Shown in pieces: positions 53,438 to 64,000 of a stretch of DNA of 64,000 nt. The translations under genes and the position numbers were made by a program. How positions within the stretch are numbered: the stretch's first letter is position 1; each line of letters begins with the position of its first letter. The notes beneath the pieces were generated by a model. The model saw only the letters and a program-made list of their open reading frames with translations. It had not been told where the DNA came from and did not search any database. Source of the stretch: Bremia lactucae (lineage: Eukaryota; Oomycota; Peronosporomycetes; Peronosporales; Peronosporaceae); assembly GCF_004359215.1 (NCBI RefSeq), contig NW_027152195.1:40564-104563 (forward strand). The letters are read 5' to 3'.

Positions 53438-53866
53438 TGTAACAGGGCACTGCCGACTTGTACAGCTTCAGTACAAGTCCACTTCGCACTACCTCAGTGC
53501 GAGTGGTGCCTCACGTCACTCACGTACACTAGTACGTGCAGAGGAAGTCTTCTCTTTAAAACACTTGTTTTAAAGAGGGTTAAATATAAACTGTATTAAT
53601 ATAATTAAGTTCTTCTTGTCTATCTACTTAATACTAACTTAATTAAAAACTAATACATAACATGTACTAAAAGTGCTATCTGTCTTTCTCTTTGCGCGCG
53701 TCTAGCGCTGACTGGACCGCGGAGAAAGTAGATATAATGGCCTATATCTACCAATGGATAAGCCTTTAGAAATTACCATGTACAGTAATATTCTCCAAAT
53801 ATTCTTTACCTTTTAGATAATATATTAATTAACAATCTTTAAGTGTTAATTTCATGTAACGATACT
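53438..53866 (-). repeat. LTR, family 1 (5' LTR of C5), outer end trimmed
   Basis: The inner end TGTAACAGGGC is next to the primer site (CCTGGTAGCAC on the minus strand, 53416-53437). The outer end stops at TATCGTTACATG, ~11 bp short of the family start, where Copia coding sequence begins. Confidence 0.8.
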
Positions 53867-54560
53867 GGGAGCGAACGATGCTCTCAACGAAGACAACTAC
53901 TTCGTATGGGAGTTTAACGCGCGAATGAAGCTCGCCAAGAAGGGGCTATTGGAGCACGTCGACGCGACGGCGGCACCGTGTGAAGTTGACGCTAGCGCGT
54001 CTTTATGGAAAGTCAACGATATGAAGGCCTTCGCAAACTTGTGTACGATGATGAACTTAAGTCTTCAGTCCATGGTTCGAAATGCAGAGACACCTGCAGA
54101 AGCATGGGAAATTTTGAAGAGCTTCTTTCTTCGCAGAAGCATTCATGGTGCAGATGCGTCGACAATTGCACGAGCTTAAGAGAGAAAGTGTAATGGATCA
54201 CTTTCTCAAGTTTGATGAGCTGCGTATGTCAATGCAAGCCGTCGGTGACGAGGTCGCGCAAGCTGAGCGGCTCGTGATTCTGCTTGGAAACTTGACTGAT
54301 GAATACGATCAGATCGTCCGGATTATCGAGAACACGAGGGACATTGATTAGTTTTAAGCCAAGGAGATGCTATGTCGTGAATACGAAGGCATTGCTCGAA
54401 AGGAGAAGAGCAAAATTGCGTTGAAGGCTACAAGAAACTTCAAGAGCAAGCGTTTTCGGTCGAAGGAAACAAGAAACAAGATTACTGGGACGTTTTTATA
54501 TGCGGCAGAAATGGACACAAGAAACAAGAATGCTGGAGAATTCAGACAAGAACAAAAGCT
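53867..54560 (+). pseudogene. gag: Copia Gag
   Basis: NYFVWEFNARMKLAKKGLLE, W-K-x-N-D-M-K-A and AETPAEAWEILKSFFLRRS, then after a frameshift MRRQLHELKRESVMDHFLKF and VILLGNLTDEYDQIVRIIEN. These are typical Copia capsid helices. A zinc knuckle in a third frame reads VFICGRNGHKKQECWRIQ near 54495, with its first Cys lost. Interrupted by a TAG at 54349. Confidence 0.85.
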
Positions 54561-54990
54561 CTGAGCAAGCGTTCACTGTGGGTGAACATAGCTCTGAAGG
54601 TTGGCTACTCGACAGTGGTGCGAGTTGTGATATGTGCCCATACCAAGATATGTTTGTGGGAATCAGATCGCTTAACAGGTCTGTTGAAATCTCGATTGCG
54701 AATGAAGAAACAGTTTTGGCTGCTGGAGTTGGGACAATTCGTGTCATGTTGAAGAACAAGAAATCAATACGTATTGAAGACGTGTTGTACGTTCCAAAGC
54801 TGAATCGTCGTCTCCTATCAGTTCCTGCATTGTCTGCAAAAGGTATACATGTCATTTTTCAAAACAAAATGTGTGAAATCAGAAATGGTCAAGAAGCGGT
54901 GACTCAAGTGAACCAAAAGGGTAAATTGTTTGTGTTGGAGTGTGATACAGTGGAATCTGCAAATGCGAGTGAAGAGGTTGGCGATGGAGC
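54500..54990 (+). pseudogene. pol: Copia protease
   Basis: WLLDSGASCDMCPYQDMFVG holds an intact D-S-G-A-S active site (54600). VLAAGVGTIRVMLKNKKSIR then IEDVLYVPKLNRRLLSVPAL is the classic Copia flap and exit. It belongs to a 259-codon open frame running to 55279. Confidence 0.9.
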
Positions 54991-56230
54991 GAAACGTACG
55001 AGTCCAAGTGTATGGCACGCAAGACGAGGACACTTGCCATTTAAGGCAATGAAAAACCTTGACAAGTGTGTTGGGGAATTTAAGATGCAAGATCCGTCTA
55101 GTGTTGATGATTACCAAGACGAAATCAGCGAAGGGTGTGTGACAGGCAAGTCTTCAGTCAAGCCGTTTCCGAAGTCTAAGTACGGTGAAGTTAGACAAAT
55201 TCACTGCTCCAAGTTTTTCACAGCGACGTTATGGAACCAAAGGAGACCAAGTCGCAAGATGGAGCAAGATTCGAAATGACATTTTTAGATGATTATTCAC
55301 TCTATGAGGTCGCATGCTATATTGCACACAAGTCAAATGCGGTGGATAAGCTCACCGAGTACAAGTCGATGATGGAAAACCCGGTAAGTACCAAGATAAG
55401 TGTATTCGCACCGACAATGGTGGCGAGTACAGTAACAAGCGATTTGAAGAAGTACGAAGTCGCCACAGCAAAATGGAATGGCTGAAAGACTAAATCGAAC
55501 ACTGACACAACGAGCAAGATCGATGCTAAATTACATGCAAGTGGAGAAGAAATGGTGGGCTGAAGCGATGAATACTGCAGTATACGTGACTAGTCGAGTT
55601 ACGTGCGCCTCTCAACCAACCAAGACCCCATTTAAAGTTTTGGAACCAATCCAGATTTGTCGCACATACGAGTGTTAGGTGCAAAAAGGTTACGCACACA
55701 TTGCAAAATAAAACGTCTAAAGTTGGACAAGAAGGCATGTCGATGCATGTTTTGGGTTACTCAGACGATTTGAAGAGATATCGTGTCTGGAACTTCGAGT
55801 CTGATCGACTGGAGATCACGCGACCAGTGACTTTACAAGAGTTGCCAAGGTCCAAGTATGTGCAAGTGGTTGGAGATATACAGGTTTCTCTACGTGTGGA
55901 TCATGACAATGATGACGATACAGATGTTATTCGATTACCAATTATTACTACTCAATATGACGTAGAGCCAATGGTTGTGGACCAGACTGGCAATGATCAA
56001 ATCATTCCACCTCCAAGTGAATTTGAGTCTATAACTCCACGCCAGGGTTTTGAGCATGTGTCTGATCCTGCTTTCGATATCGATGATGTTTACATGGAGC
56101 CAACTGATTTGGATATGATTACGACTCGAGACATTGTGCCCAGGGGGGACTTGGATTATCACACTGATTTCTCTATGGTGCAATCATCTCAATTTGGTGG
56201 TCAAAATGCCCCGCTCGCGTTACCATGATC
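54991..56230 (+). pseudogene. pol: Copia integrase
   Basis: The pre-integrase zinc region is VWHARRGHLPFKAMKNLDKC then EGCVTGKSSVKPFPKS. The core follows after frameshifts: FLDDYSLYEVACYIAHKSN, IRTDNGGEYSNKRFEE (55410), then AERLNRTLTQRARSMLNYMQ and KKWWAEAMNTAVYVTSRV. The C-terminal region is GYSDDLKRYRVWNFESDRLE then an acidic tail (55701-56228). Stops at 55484 and 55676. Confidence 0.85.
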
Positions 56231-56248
56231 GAGCTATGAGATCAAGCT

Positions 56249-57098
56249 TTGGTTCCAGTCAGGACGTCAACTATACATAATACATCGCGCAGTGAGGAGC
56301 CAGAGGCTCGGGCCTCAAAAAGATATCGAATTAAGTATGAGCAAGCAAATGCAGAATTCGAAACTCCATCTACATACCACGATGCAGTGGCGTCTCCTCA
56401 ATCCAAGATGGGGAGTGATGCGATCAAGGTCGAACTTAAGGCACTGGATAACAAAAAACATGGACTGCAGTGGAGAATTCTCCAAACAAAAAGGTGATTG
56501 GAACCAAGTGGGTTTTTCAATCAAAAGTAACGAATATGGTGATATTGAGCGGTACAAAGCTCGACTTGTGGCGTTGGGTTATCGTCAAACCTATGGAGTT
56601 GACTACCACGAAACATATTTGCCGGTTGCGAACACGAATTCTATTCGCGTCTTCCTGGCTGTGTGTTGTCATCATGCAATGACAATTCACCATTATGATG
56701 GTGATTTTGCGTTCATAAATGGCGTATTGAACGAAGATGTGTACATTTTTACGCCTCAGAGGGTCGACATGGATCCAGGTCAAGTTTTGAAGCTCAACAG
56801 AAGTTTGTATGGATTAAAACAGGCTGCTGCAACATGGTTGAAGACAATTTCGAAGGTGTTTTGCAACATGGGTTTCGTGCCATGTGTTTCGGACCCGTGC
56901 GTCTTTGTCCATCACGATGGAAACCTTTCGTGGATTTACGTGACGCTGTATGTCGATGATATGCTGATTGGAGGTACTTCTGCTAATTTAATTGACAAAG
57001 TTGCAGATGAACTTGCAAGTCATTTCAAGTTAAAGACGCTAGGCAATGTGAGATTTATCCTCGGCATTGAGGTGGACTATGCACAGCATACAAGGTAG
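56249..57098 (+). pseudogene. pol: Copia reverse transcriptase
   Basis: After a frameshift near 56490 a long frame reads YKARLVALGYRQTYGVDYHE, HHYDGDFAFINGVLNEDVYI, LNRSLYGLKQAAATWLKTIS, VSDPCVFVHHDGNLSWIYVT and LYVDDMLIGG (catalytic YVDD, 56950), then LGNVRFILGIEVDY. The conserved LKQA..W and YVDD boxes are intact. Confidence 0.9.
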
Positions 57099-57902
57099 CT
57101 CAAGATCAGCCAAAAATGCGTGCATTGACAGGATGGTCGTAAAGTTCAACCAAGTCGGGGCGAAAGTTGTTTACAACCCAAGTGTGGAAGGTCAAGTCAT
57201 GCTTAAGTGCGAGGAAAAGGACTCAAAAATGGAGAATCGGCCGTATCGATCTCTGGTAGGATCACTCCTACATGTGGCGAAGGTAGAAGACATGATATTG
57301 CATCTGCAGTAGGTCGACTGAGTCGACATTTGAAAAAACCGAGTGAAGAACACTGGAATGCAGCCATTCGTGTGCTGCGCTACCTAAAGTCGACTGCAAC
57401 AAACGGAATTTGTTATCGAAGCAACCTGGTGACCTGTAGCTGAGTGCATTTAGTGATGCAGATTGGGGAAGTGACAAAGATAGTCGACGTTCGACATCTG
57501 GAGTCATGGTGATGGTCAATGACTCTCCAGTCATATTCAAGTCGAAGCTTTAGAACAGTGTATGACTAAGTACTGCCAAAGCTGAATATGTCGCAATTTC
57601 GTTGTGCATTCAAGAAATTTTGTGGTCAAAAAAATTATTGTTGGAGATGAAGGTCAAGATTGACGGTCCAGTGGTTGTGTATGAAGACAACCAGCGATTG
57701 CTATTGCGAAGGACGAAGGCTATCAAAGTCGAGCGAAACATATTGATATTCGCGAGCACTTCGTTCGCGACCAAGTCAAGGCCAAGGTCATTTAGCCGAA
57801 GTTTATTGAAACCAAGTCACAGCTCGCCGATTTTCTAACTAAGGCAATTTCGACCAACAAGTTCCAATTTCTCGTGGCAAAGACAAACGATGGAGACTTC
57901 TA
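57099..57902 (+). pseudogene. pol: Copia RNase H
   Basis: PYRSLVGSLLHVAKVEDMI, SRHLKKPSEEHWNAAIRVLR then YLKSTATNGI, FSDADWGSDKDSRRSTSGVM (catalytic Asp), AKAEYVAISLCIQEILWSKK (Glu) and VVVYEDNQ (Asp), then KTKSQLADFLTK-type end near 57840. Stops at 57309, 57441 and 57551 split it. Confidence 0.85.
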
Positions 57903-57905
57903 GTC

Positions 57906-58182
57906 GAGGAGGAGTGTTGATGTTGGACATTCTGTGTACGCTCAAACGTCATAATGACGATTGATTGTAATCGTTTTGCAACGGACACAGAAAATGAAAC
58001 TACAGCAATCTGTTAGATGAAGAAAGAAATGACTCATATGAGACCTTTGTAGTGCTTCTACAAAGGAGTAGCTGATTGCATGTGTAAGTTTTCTAAAGAC
58101 TAATATACTTTCCAATTTACTTCCTGACTACAAGTTGTCTGCTCTGCTATAATATCTCTACAAGAATGACAAGCTTCCATCA
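57906..58182 (+). repeat. Copia polypurine tract and probable 3' LTR
   Basis: GAGGAGGAG (57906-57914) followed by TGTTGATGTTGGACATTC, a common Copia LTR start. The right end is a guess (CCATCA near 58182); there is no second copy in the window to confirm it. Confidence 0.5.
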
Positions 58183-58585
58183 GTGGGTTTGAATATGACT
58201 TGTCACTCACTCATAAATCCATATGCGCTGTACCTACGAACCTTAAGAAGGAAAATTTGGTCGTTGACGCGTCTGCCCGCGAGCAAGGTTATACCATGCG
58301 GACCTCTACGGCAGTCTTGAGAAAAAGTTAATTGCGTTAATTCCCACTGCCTGTGAAAATAATTTTGTAATGCTTGTATAATTGTCAGTCCGAATATGTG
58401 AAAGTTTTTTTGGCTTATAATTTGTCTAAATTAATAATGGTGGGACGCCTCTTCCTGATAAATTATAAAGGTTATAATTTTAGACAGGTGTAATACTCTT
58501 CAAAAGAAATAAGTATTTCGCTTTTTTGAAGGGATGTGGTTATAAAAGAAATGCCACATCAAGATTAACTCAGCAGCACATATCT
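58183..58585. other. AT-rich spacer with short inverted repeats
   Basis: No frame of note. It includes imperfect inverted ends TGTCTAAATTAATAA / TTATAATTTTAGACA bounding 58423-58486. A second hairpin, CTTCAAAAG..CTTTTTTGAAG, lies near 58500. Confidence 0.4.
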
Positions 58586-59233
58586 GTCCGGGGGTATCGT
58601 TACATAAAACTAACACTTAAAGGTTGTTGATTCCTCCGCGCGTCGTTGCTCCTCATGATGAGAATTTGAAGTACCGAATATATTATCTAAAAGGTAGAGA
58701 ATATTTGGAGAATATTACTTTACATGGTAATATTTGAAATGCTTATCCATTGGTAGATATAGGCCATTATATCTACTTGCTCCGCGGTCCAGTCGGCGCT
58801 GGACGCGCACAAAGAGAGAGACAGATAAAATTTTATTACATGTTTTGAATTAGCATATATTAAGTTCGTATAAATAAATAGAAACAGAAGAACTTAATTA
58901 TATTAAATACAGTTTACGAAAATTCTTTTCCAACTCGCTTCAAGCATCCTTTCGACACCAACCAACCATTTTCGCATCGGTCTGCTGATGTTCCGCGGTG
59001 GACATGTCCAATCGGGTTCTAAGCACTCGGACTAAGAGAGAATGATGTCGAGGGAGAACCTTCAAGTCCGGATAGAGGTGTTCGTCAGCCGGTTCTGCTC
59101 TAAGGCCTCACTTTTCAAAGAAGCTCTTTGTATTAGTGTACGTGAACTAGTGGTGACGTGAGGCACCACTCGCACTGAGGCAGTGCGAAGTGGACTTGTA
59201 CTGAAGCAGTACAAGTCGGCAGTGCCCTGTTAC
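58586..59233 (+). repeat. LTR, family 1, with two pol-derived insertions
   Basis: It starts at a worn TGTCCGGGGGTATCG, shares TAGATATAGGCCATTATATC and the CAAAGAGAGAGAC block with other copies, and ends CAGTGCCCTGTTACA followed by CCTGGTAGCACTTCGTAGTC. It is 648 bp long instead of 364-454 because of patches at 58633-58679 and about 58920-59100. Confidence 0.8.
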
Positions 59234-59284
59234 ACCTGGTAGCACTTCGTAGTCCGTCCAAGGACCACAGTTTTAGCATCTAAT

Positions 59285-60051
59285 ATGGACATGTTAAATG
59301 ATAATGGAAATACGCATCACGTTTCGCGTGATAGCTACTCCTTTCTAAGTGATATAGAAAGGAGTGCGGTCGAACGAATGAGTTCGATCGTAGGGAATGA
59401 TGCCATCTTGGACATGATGTCTATATTTGGACAGAAAATGCCCTCTATTCAGCTATCGCCAACTTCATGCAACATGCACTTGACGAGGCGAAGGAGAAGG
59501 TAGCCTCGCTTGATCAGCAAGGCTCTTAGCAGGAAGAACTGTTGAGGTTGCAACAGGTACAGACCCCTGTACCTGGGATGACGCACACGCGTCGTCCCGA
59601 AACCTTAAATATTGACATCTCTAAGTATAGAAGAGTCGAAGAAGACTCCCTCTTGGGATGGTTTGTCGAGTTGGACGATGCCATAAGGGCTCGTCACATC
59701 GTCGACGAGCAAATGCAAGTCGCATTGTGTTCAATCAAATTTGGCAGGTCGTGCCAAGACTTGCGCATTAGGCCTTAAGTTGCGCGACCAATAAGTCTTT
59801 GGGTTGCTAAAGGCTTTTAAAGCTCGGCTCAATTAGACGTTTGAACCGCCTAGGGATGAGTTCAGAGCTCGATCAGAGCTTCTGAATTTCAAGCAAGGCA
59901 AGCGTGATGCTCACGCTTATGCCCAGCACATACGACTCTTAGCGAGTTGTATTACAAACAACCCAGTTCATGAACACACGTTGATTACGGTCTTCATGCA
60001 AGGTCTTACGGATGGTCCGGTAAAGACCCACCTGTTTCGCTTGAAACTGTG
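59285..60051 (+). pseudogene. gag: Gag of family-1 element C8
   Basis: MDMLNDNGNTHHVSRDSYSF, SAVERMSSIVGNDAILDMMS, a frameshift near 59430, then LNIDISKYRRVEEDSLLGWF. From 59551 it appears identical to C4, including the nucleocapsid deletion. A TAG lies at about 59528. Confidence 0.85.
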
Positions 60052-60231
60052 TCGTAGGCTCAAATATGGTGAGCGCGACATCCCTCCAACGAGGATGACG
60101 GTGCGTCTAGCGACAGGCGCATCGATAACAGCAATGAAACGCGTAGTGAAATTTCACTACACATTAAAAGATTTACAGTACGATGATGATTTCATCGTAC
60201 TGGATTTGGATGAAAAATTTGATGTCATCCT
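60052..60231 (+). pseudogene. pol: Protease remnant of element C8
   Basis: Same sequence as 47645-47824: ERDIPPTRMTVRLATGASIT to EKFDVIL, then the convergent junction. Confidence 0.75.
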
Positions 60232-61951
60232 CCACCGTGGGAATCCAACAATGGTTATGGCGGAGGAGGGAGAATTAGATCCGACCCGTATGTCGGATCT
60301 AAGTCGAAGATCGACAAACTTGATCACTTTCTCCATGTATTGGATGGGTGACTTGATCACGAGCGCGGTTAGCGTCGCTCGTTAGAGCAGACGGTGCAGG
60401 CTCACTATATCGAACGGTTGGAAGACCGTTCTAAGAGTGCGTACTCCATGTTGGAGTACGAACGGAAATATCACGCTCTTCGTGATGAGCTGCTGTCAAC
60501 TCATCGCGGTTTCGAGGATCTTCGGACTCACCATGAGAATCTCCAGATTCAGCATGAGAATCTGATTCGTGACCACAAGAATTTTTGAGGGATTCTTGGC
60601 AGCGGTGGTCACCTCCGTCCTCGGAAGAAACCGCGTACTGGTGGTACGGGTGGAGCTGACCAACGTAAAACGTAGGATGCGTTCGCTTTCTACGTGGCAA
60701 TCTATTGTGTATGCATTGCCTCTGCGATACATTACACGGAATGGCCGTAGTTTACTGCTACCCACACTAGTGACTACACGCTTAGGTAAGTTTACTGTAG
60801 AGAGTAGTACTAGGTCGTTAATTTTAAATGAAGGAACATTTACTCTTCCATGTTTGTCTGCGTTCCGTTTCTGACGGTCCACTGCATTAGCAATGGAATC
60901 CTGTATGAAACGGATTATTGATTCTCGAGCCAGCAGAAATTCCTCTGCTGACGCATTTGTTTTGTCTTTTCCAGTGCGCTTTGTGCGCACTGCCATGAGA
61001 TCTCTCCCTTCTTCGATGTCGATTGCTTCGACATCGACATCATTCGCGTCGTTGGTAACTTCGACGCGTAATGAGCATGATCCAGAGTTGGTTTTGCTCG
61101 TGCGAGTCCACCCCCCTGAAACTGGAGGATCCCTCTAATTGGGTGGGTTCATGCGTTGTAGACGCATGCACCGAATTATTGATGGCAAATTTGACCATCG
61201 CTAAAACTCGCTCAATTCGGATACGATTGGACGTAACCTTGAGGTATCTCTTCGTGGACGCGATTGACGCGTTCCGTGTGACCAGTTGTCTCTGTACGAT
61301 CAAAAGTTGGCATAGTCAGCCGTGTTCCGAGAGATCGGATCACGGATTGCCAAAACTCCGCCGTAAACTGTGGAACTGTATCCGAGACCAGTTCATGGGT
61401 AAACTGTGGAGTTTGAATACCGTGTCGATAAAGACACGGGCACAGCCCGGACCCGTGATCGACTCTGGTACTGCAACAAGATGTACCATCTTGCTAAATT
61501 TATCTACGAAAACAAAGATTCCATTTTTTGTGATCGTCTTCGGGAAATCCGAAGACGAAGTCCATAGAAACGGACTGCCAACATTCTGTCGGAAGTAGTA
61601 GATGTTGGAGAAGTGCACGGGATGGAGGGCTAGGTGTTACTCGTTGACATACCTTGCAAGCACGAATGTACTTGCGCACAAGCTTTTACTGGCGGGGCCA
61701 GTAAAAGTTTCGACTTACTGTGAGATAAGTTTTCTCGCGTCCACGATGTCCACTTGTTGGTGCATCGTGACACTCATACATGATGCGCAAGCGCAAATCA
61801 TTGTGAGTTGAGACGATGACACGTGGATGTCGCCGGCAACGGCTGTGTAATGCAATAAGCCGTTGCGTATTGTGTATCGATCGGATGACGATCGATATAA
61901 AGCAGGTATATCTTTAAAAGATTTATCGAATGGATTCATCAGATGATCCAT
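60232..61951 (-). pseudogene. pol: Integrase and linker of family-1 element C9
   Basis: Copy of 47825-49545 within the long repeat: zinc-domain lead-in YTIRNGLLHYTAVAGD, core KFSKMVHLVAVPESITGPGC and C-terminal THPTFYVGQLHPYHQ. All disruptions I could compare are shared with copy 1. Confidence 0.8.
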
Positions 61952-62303
61952 TAAACGCAGAAGGTCCTTCCTTATCTTCTGGGTAGGCTTTCTTTATGTC
62001 ATCAAATAAGGTCGATGAACGGAACACTTGAAATGAGTGCTGCAACAGTGGGATTATTTTCACTGGTAAAATGCGCAGCCGGCTCGAAATCAGTCGGCGT
62101 CATAACGCATCAGCGACGACATCAAGTCGTCCTGGTTTAAATTCCACGAAGAATTTATACTCGGCGAGGCGTAAGGACGCATGGTCCGTATATACGATGA
62201 ACGGTCTATCTTTTCGAATATAGATCCTAAACTTAGCCAGTGCATATTCATGGCAAGGAGTTCCTTGCCATGCACTGGGTAACTGCGTTCAGCTGGTTGC
62301 AGC

Positions 62304-62464
62304 AGGATGCGTTCGCATCCTACGTTACGCCCATCTTGGCGATTGCAGATCAAGACAGACCATTCTATGTGGTCTATGACGCCAGCGATTTCGCAATCGG
62401 CTGTGCATTAATACAATACGATACAGACGGCGCGAGGCGCGTCGTCTGTTATAAATCACATCAC
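62304..62464 (+). pseudogene. pol: Inverted RNase H segment of element C9
   Basis: Plus-strand TPILAIADQDRPFYVVYDAS then DFAIGCALIQYDTDGARRVV and CYKSHH: the start of Gypsy RNase H with the catalytic Asp. It lies in a region where all neighbouring pol is on the minus strand. In C5 the same piece is on the minus strand (50032-49897). Confidence 0.85.
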
Positions 62465-63330
62465 AAAGGAACGCTGAGAACTAGCGTTCTATAACCATAT
62501 CTTGTCTTTTTCAAGGCACACGAGAGATAAATTGTCATCTCGGCATAATCGCGTGAGTACTTGTGCAAGTACGCCGCTACCCCAAGAAACTTTCTAAGTC
62601 CCTTGATATCGACTGGAACTGGTCAGTCGGTAATTGCCTTGGTCTTTTGGGATCAGGGCGCACGCCGTGCTTTCCGAGAAGTGGTATTTCGCTTGCAGCG
62701 AATACACACTTTTTGAGATTTGCGTACAACTTATGCTTTCGCATAAGTGTAAGAACCTGACGAACGTGAGTGTTATGAACTTCCACGTCCGTTTATCCGT
62801 CCATGGCCCGGCTATGGACTAATACATCGTCAAAATATATTCCCGGTCTCAACAGATTCGTTACGCATCTGTTGAATGTTGTAGGGGCGTTTCTAAGCCC
62901 CTGTGACATTCCTAGCCATTCCCAGAGCATCCCACTGGGAGTGCTCACTTCTGTGTACGAGATGTCCCGTTCACGCATATGTAGTCATCGATGGTATCTT
63001 AGACATACCATCTATGATTAGGTATTTTCTAGGGATTGAGCCGGTACCGTTGCAGCATTCAGTTTATTGAATGCGTGCACTATCCACCACCCTCCTGTGG
63101 CCTTTCGCACACAGAAGGTCGGAGTGCTATGTGGAGAGGTTGACTCCCTTACATGGCCCGCTTTTAATCGATCGATAAAGAATTTATCAATCGCAAGTAC
63201 CTGTTCACGAGGCAGTGGCCACTGCTTCATGACACAGTACGAGCCCGGTTTGAGCTCGATCTCATGTCGAGTGCCTTTATCTTTAGGCAGCTCCCATGGA
63301 ACTGTTTCAGGGAACACATCCCTGATCACA
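62465..63330 (-). pseudogene. pol: Reverse transcriptase of element C9
   Basis: Minus-strand VFPETVPWELPKDKGTRHEI, HVRESTSPHSTPTFCVRKAT and WWIVHAFNKLNAATVPAQSL, then a deletion of motif A, RERDISYTEVSTPSGMLWEW, QGLRNAPTTFNRCVTNLLRP and YFDDVLVHSRAMDG. The catalytic YFDD is retained. KHKLYANLKKCVFAASEIPL follows. Confidence 0.85.
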
Positions 63331-64000
63331 ATCAAATACTTGTATTAAGGATTTGTCTTAAGTGACTTCCGGGATTGAGTAGTATATCTCTCAATCCAAG
63401 TCTTCACATCGATGTGCTGTTGAGAATCTGTTTGTTCTGTGCGGAAATTACCGCTGACCGAATCGGTTACGTATTCGTCCTCTGTGACGAGTATGCAGAT
63501 CTACTTGATTCTACCACTATGCAAATCTATCAGGAACCGTTCAGGCTCTAGGGTTGGTAATTGAAGTATCTCCGAAGTTAAATTCGGAGGCGCATACAGA
63601 TCAAGAGTATAAGCGCCTACTCTTGATCCGTCATTAATCAAGGCATTCAATGTCTCGGTTTCTTCCTGGAATTTATCCACAGGCTGCCGAGAGGATCAAT
63701 GCCTCGGGATGCTGAAGTCTAGACACTTCAACATTAACTATTTGAGGAGATTTCTCCTCAAGTACATGGGACTTATTCCCTCAACGTCTTCCAACTGATT
63801 GCGCTATCACAGTCGGGTCCTCTACGGTCGACTCTCTACTCGACCTAGGATCATCGGTTGTCCATCTTTTTTGGACAACCGGTATCTTCCTTGAATGTTG
63901 CCCGCAAGGCGTACATTCATGTCTCAATCCACTCGACTTATTCGAGTGGTGGACCTTCGGCGCTGCCTGTGCATTCACACAGCCGCCGGCAGCTGACCCA
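63331..64000 (-). pseudogene. pol: Pre-RT linker of element C9 (runs off the window)
   Basis: Matches 50961-51770 and 44508-45300 on the minus strand, including SSRESTVEDPTVIAQS and KVHHSNKSSGLRHECTP. The SECDG box and protease would follow beyond base 64000. Confidence 0.7.

Larger units (their letters stand above)
48181..53866 (-). mobile_element. Ty3/Gypsy element C5 (family 1), lacking its 3' end
   Basis: Minus-strand order: LTR (53866-53438), gag (53390-52711), an inverted gag segment (52341-52710), protease, linker with SECDG box, RT, RNase H, integrase and linker to about 47825. Removing one 370-bp inversion restores normal collinearity. Confidence 0.8.
53867..58182 (+). mobile_element. 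Ty1/Copia retrotransposon, 5' truncated
   Basis: The order gag, protease, integrase, RT, RNase H is diagnostic of Copia. The 5' LTR and the first codons of gag are missing. A polypurine tract (57906-57914) and the probable start of the 3' LTR (57915) are present. The frames need few corrections, so it is younger than most Gypsy copies here. Confidence 0.9.
59551..62303. repeat. Long direct repeat, copy 2 (2,753 bp)
   Basis: See 47144-49896. The right boundary coincides with the start of a short inverted RNase H segment (62304). Confidence 0.9.

Noticed and set aside
1..64000. RXLR or Crinkler effector genes, tRNA, rRNA, CRISPR arrays
   Set aside because: I looked for secreted short ORFs with RxLR/LxLFLAK motifs and for structural RNA signatures and saw none that survive inspection.

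Overview
The window is a graveyard of transposable elements with no recognisable host gene, tRNA, rRNA or CRISPR array. The best guess for the source is a plant-pathogenic oomycete (Phytophthora or downy mildew). This rests on my recognition of the Ty3/Gypsy pol style (WLVMPQGLKNAPATFNR boxes, a C-terminal chromodomain) and of a LINE carrying OTU and RNase H domains. The genus cannot be fixed from the sequence. An 884-base assembly gap (N) lies at 38894-39777.

Layout. Bases 1-1336: minus-strand Gypsy C1 (Gag plus LTR, family 1). 1337-8814: plus-strand Gypsy A with both LTRs and decayed gag, PR, RT, RNase H, IN and chromodomain. 8815-9735: family-2 LTR plus gag, joined head-on to a minus-strand gag and LTR of family G (9736-11493). 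11494-30185: a nested stack. Element D (minus) carries element G (minus, 15430-30098, flanked by a CCATA target duplication) inside its 5' LTR. Element G is itself split by a 9.5-kb LINE (16562-26108), and the LINE holds a small MITE-like insertion. 30186-31190: orphan AT-rich DNA. 31191-37110: plus-strand Gypsy B. 37111-42785: minus-strand Gypsy E, which contains the gap and a tandemly repeated RT fragment. 42933-53866: chimeric family-2 and family-1 Gypsy pieces with several local inversions. 53867-58182: a 5'-truncated Copia element. 58586-64000: another family-1 Gypsy chimera that runs off the window.

Most interesting: five Gypsy elements from several LTR families carry a degenerate open reading frame on the ANTISENSE strand between the end of pol and the 3' LTR, and a sixth fragment belongs with them. 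Each antisense frame starts 110-159 bp from the 3' LTR. Divergent copies share protein motifs (DPSLxVDY; a Cys-rich module with FxRHxWYxxKRxKDxKP, CTxC, PCL and PCC; an LDEE...AKAKA segment). The position and residue conservation suggest an extra, unrecognised element-encoded protein.

The second theme is rearrangement. There is a 2,753-bp block that appears identical at 47144-49896 and 59551-62303 although its homologous flanks have diverged. There are also small inversions, a long hairpin made by inverted duplication, and LTRs patched with pol fragments. All coding features are pseudogenised to some degree. The LINE and element G are the best preserved.
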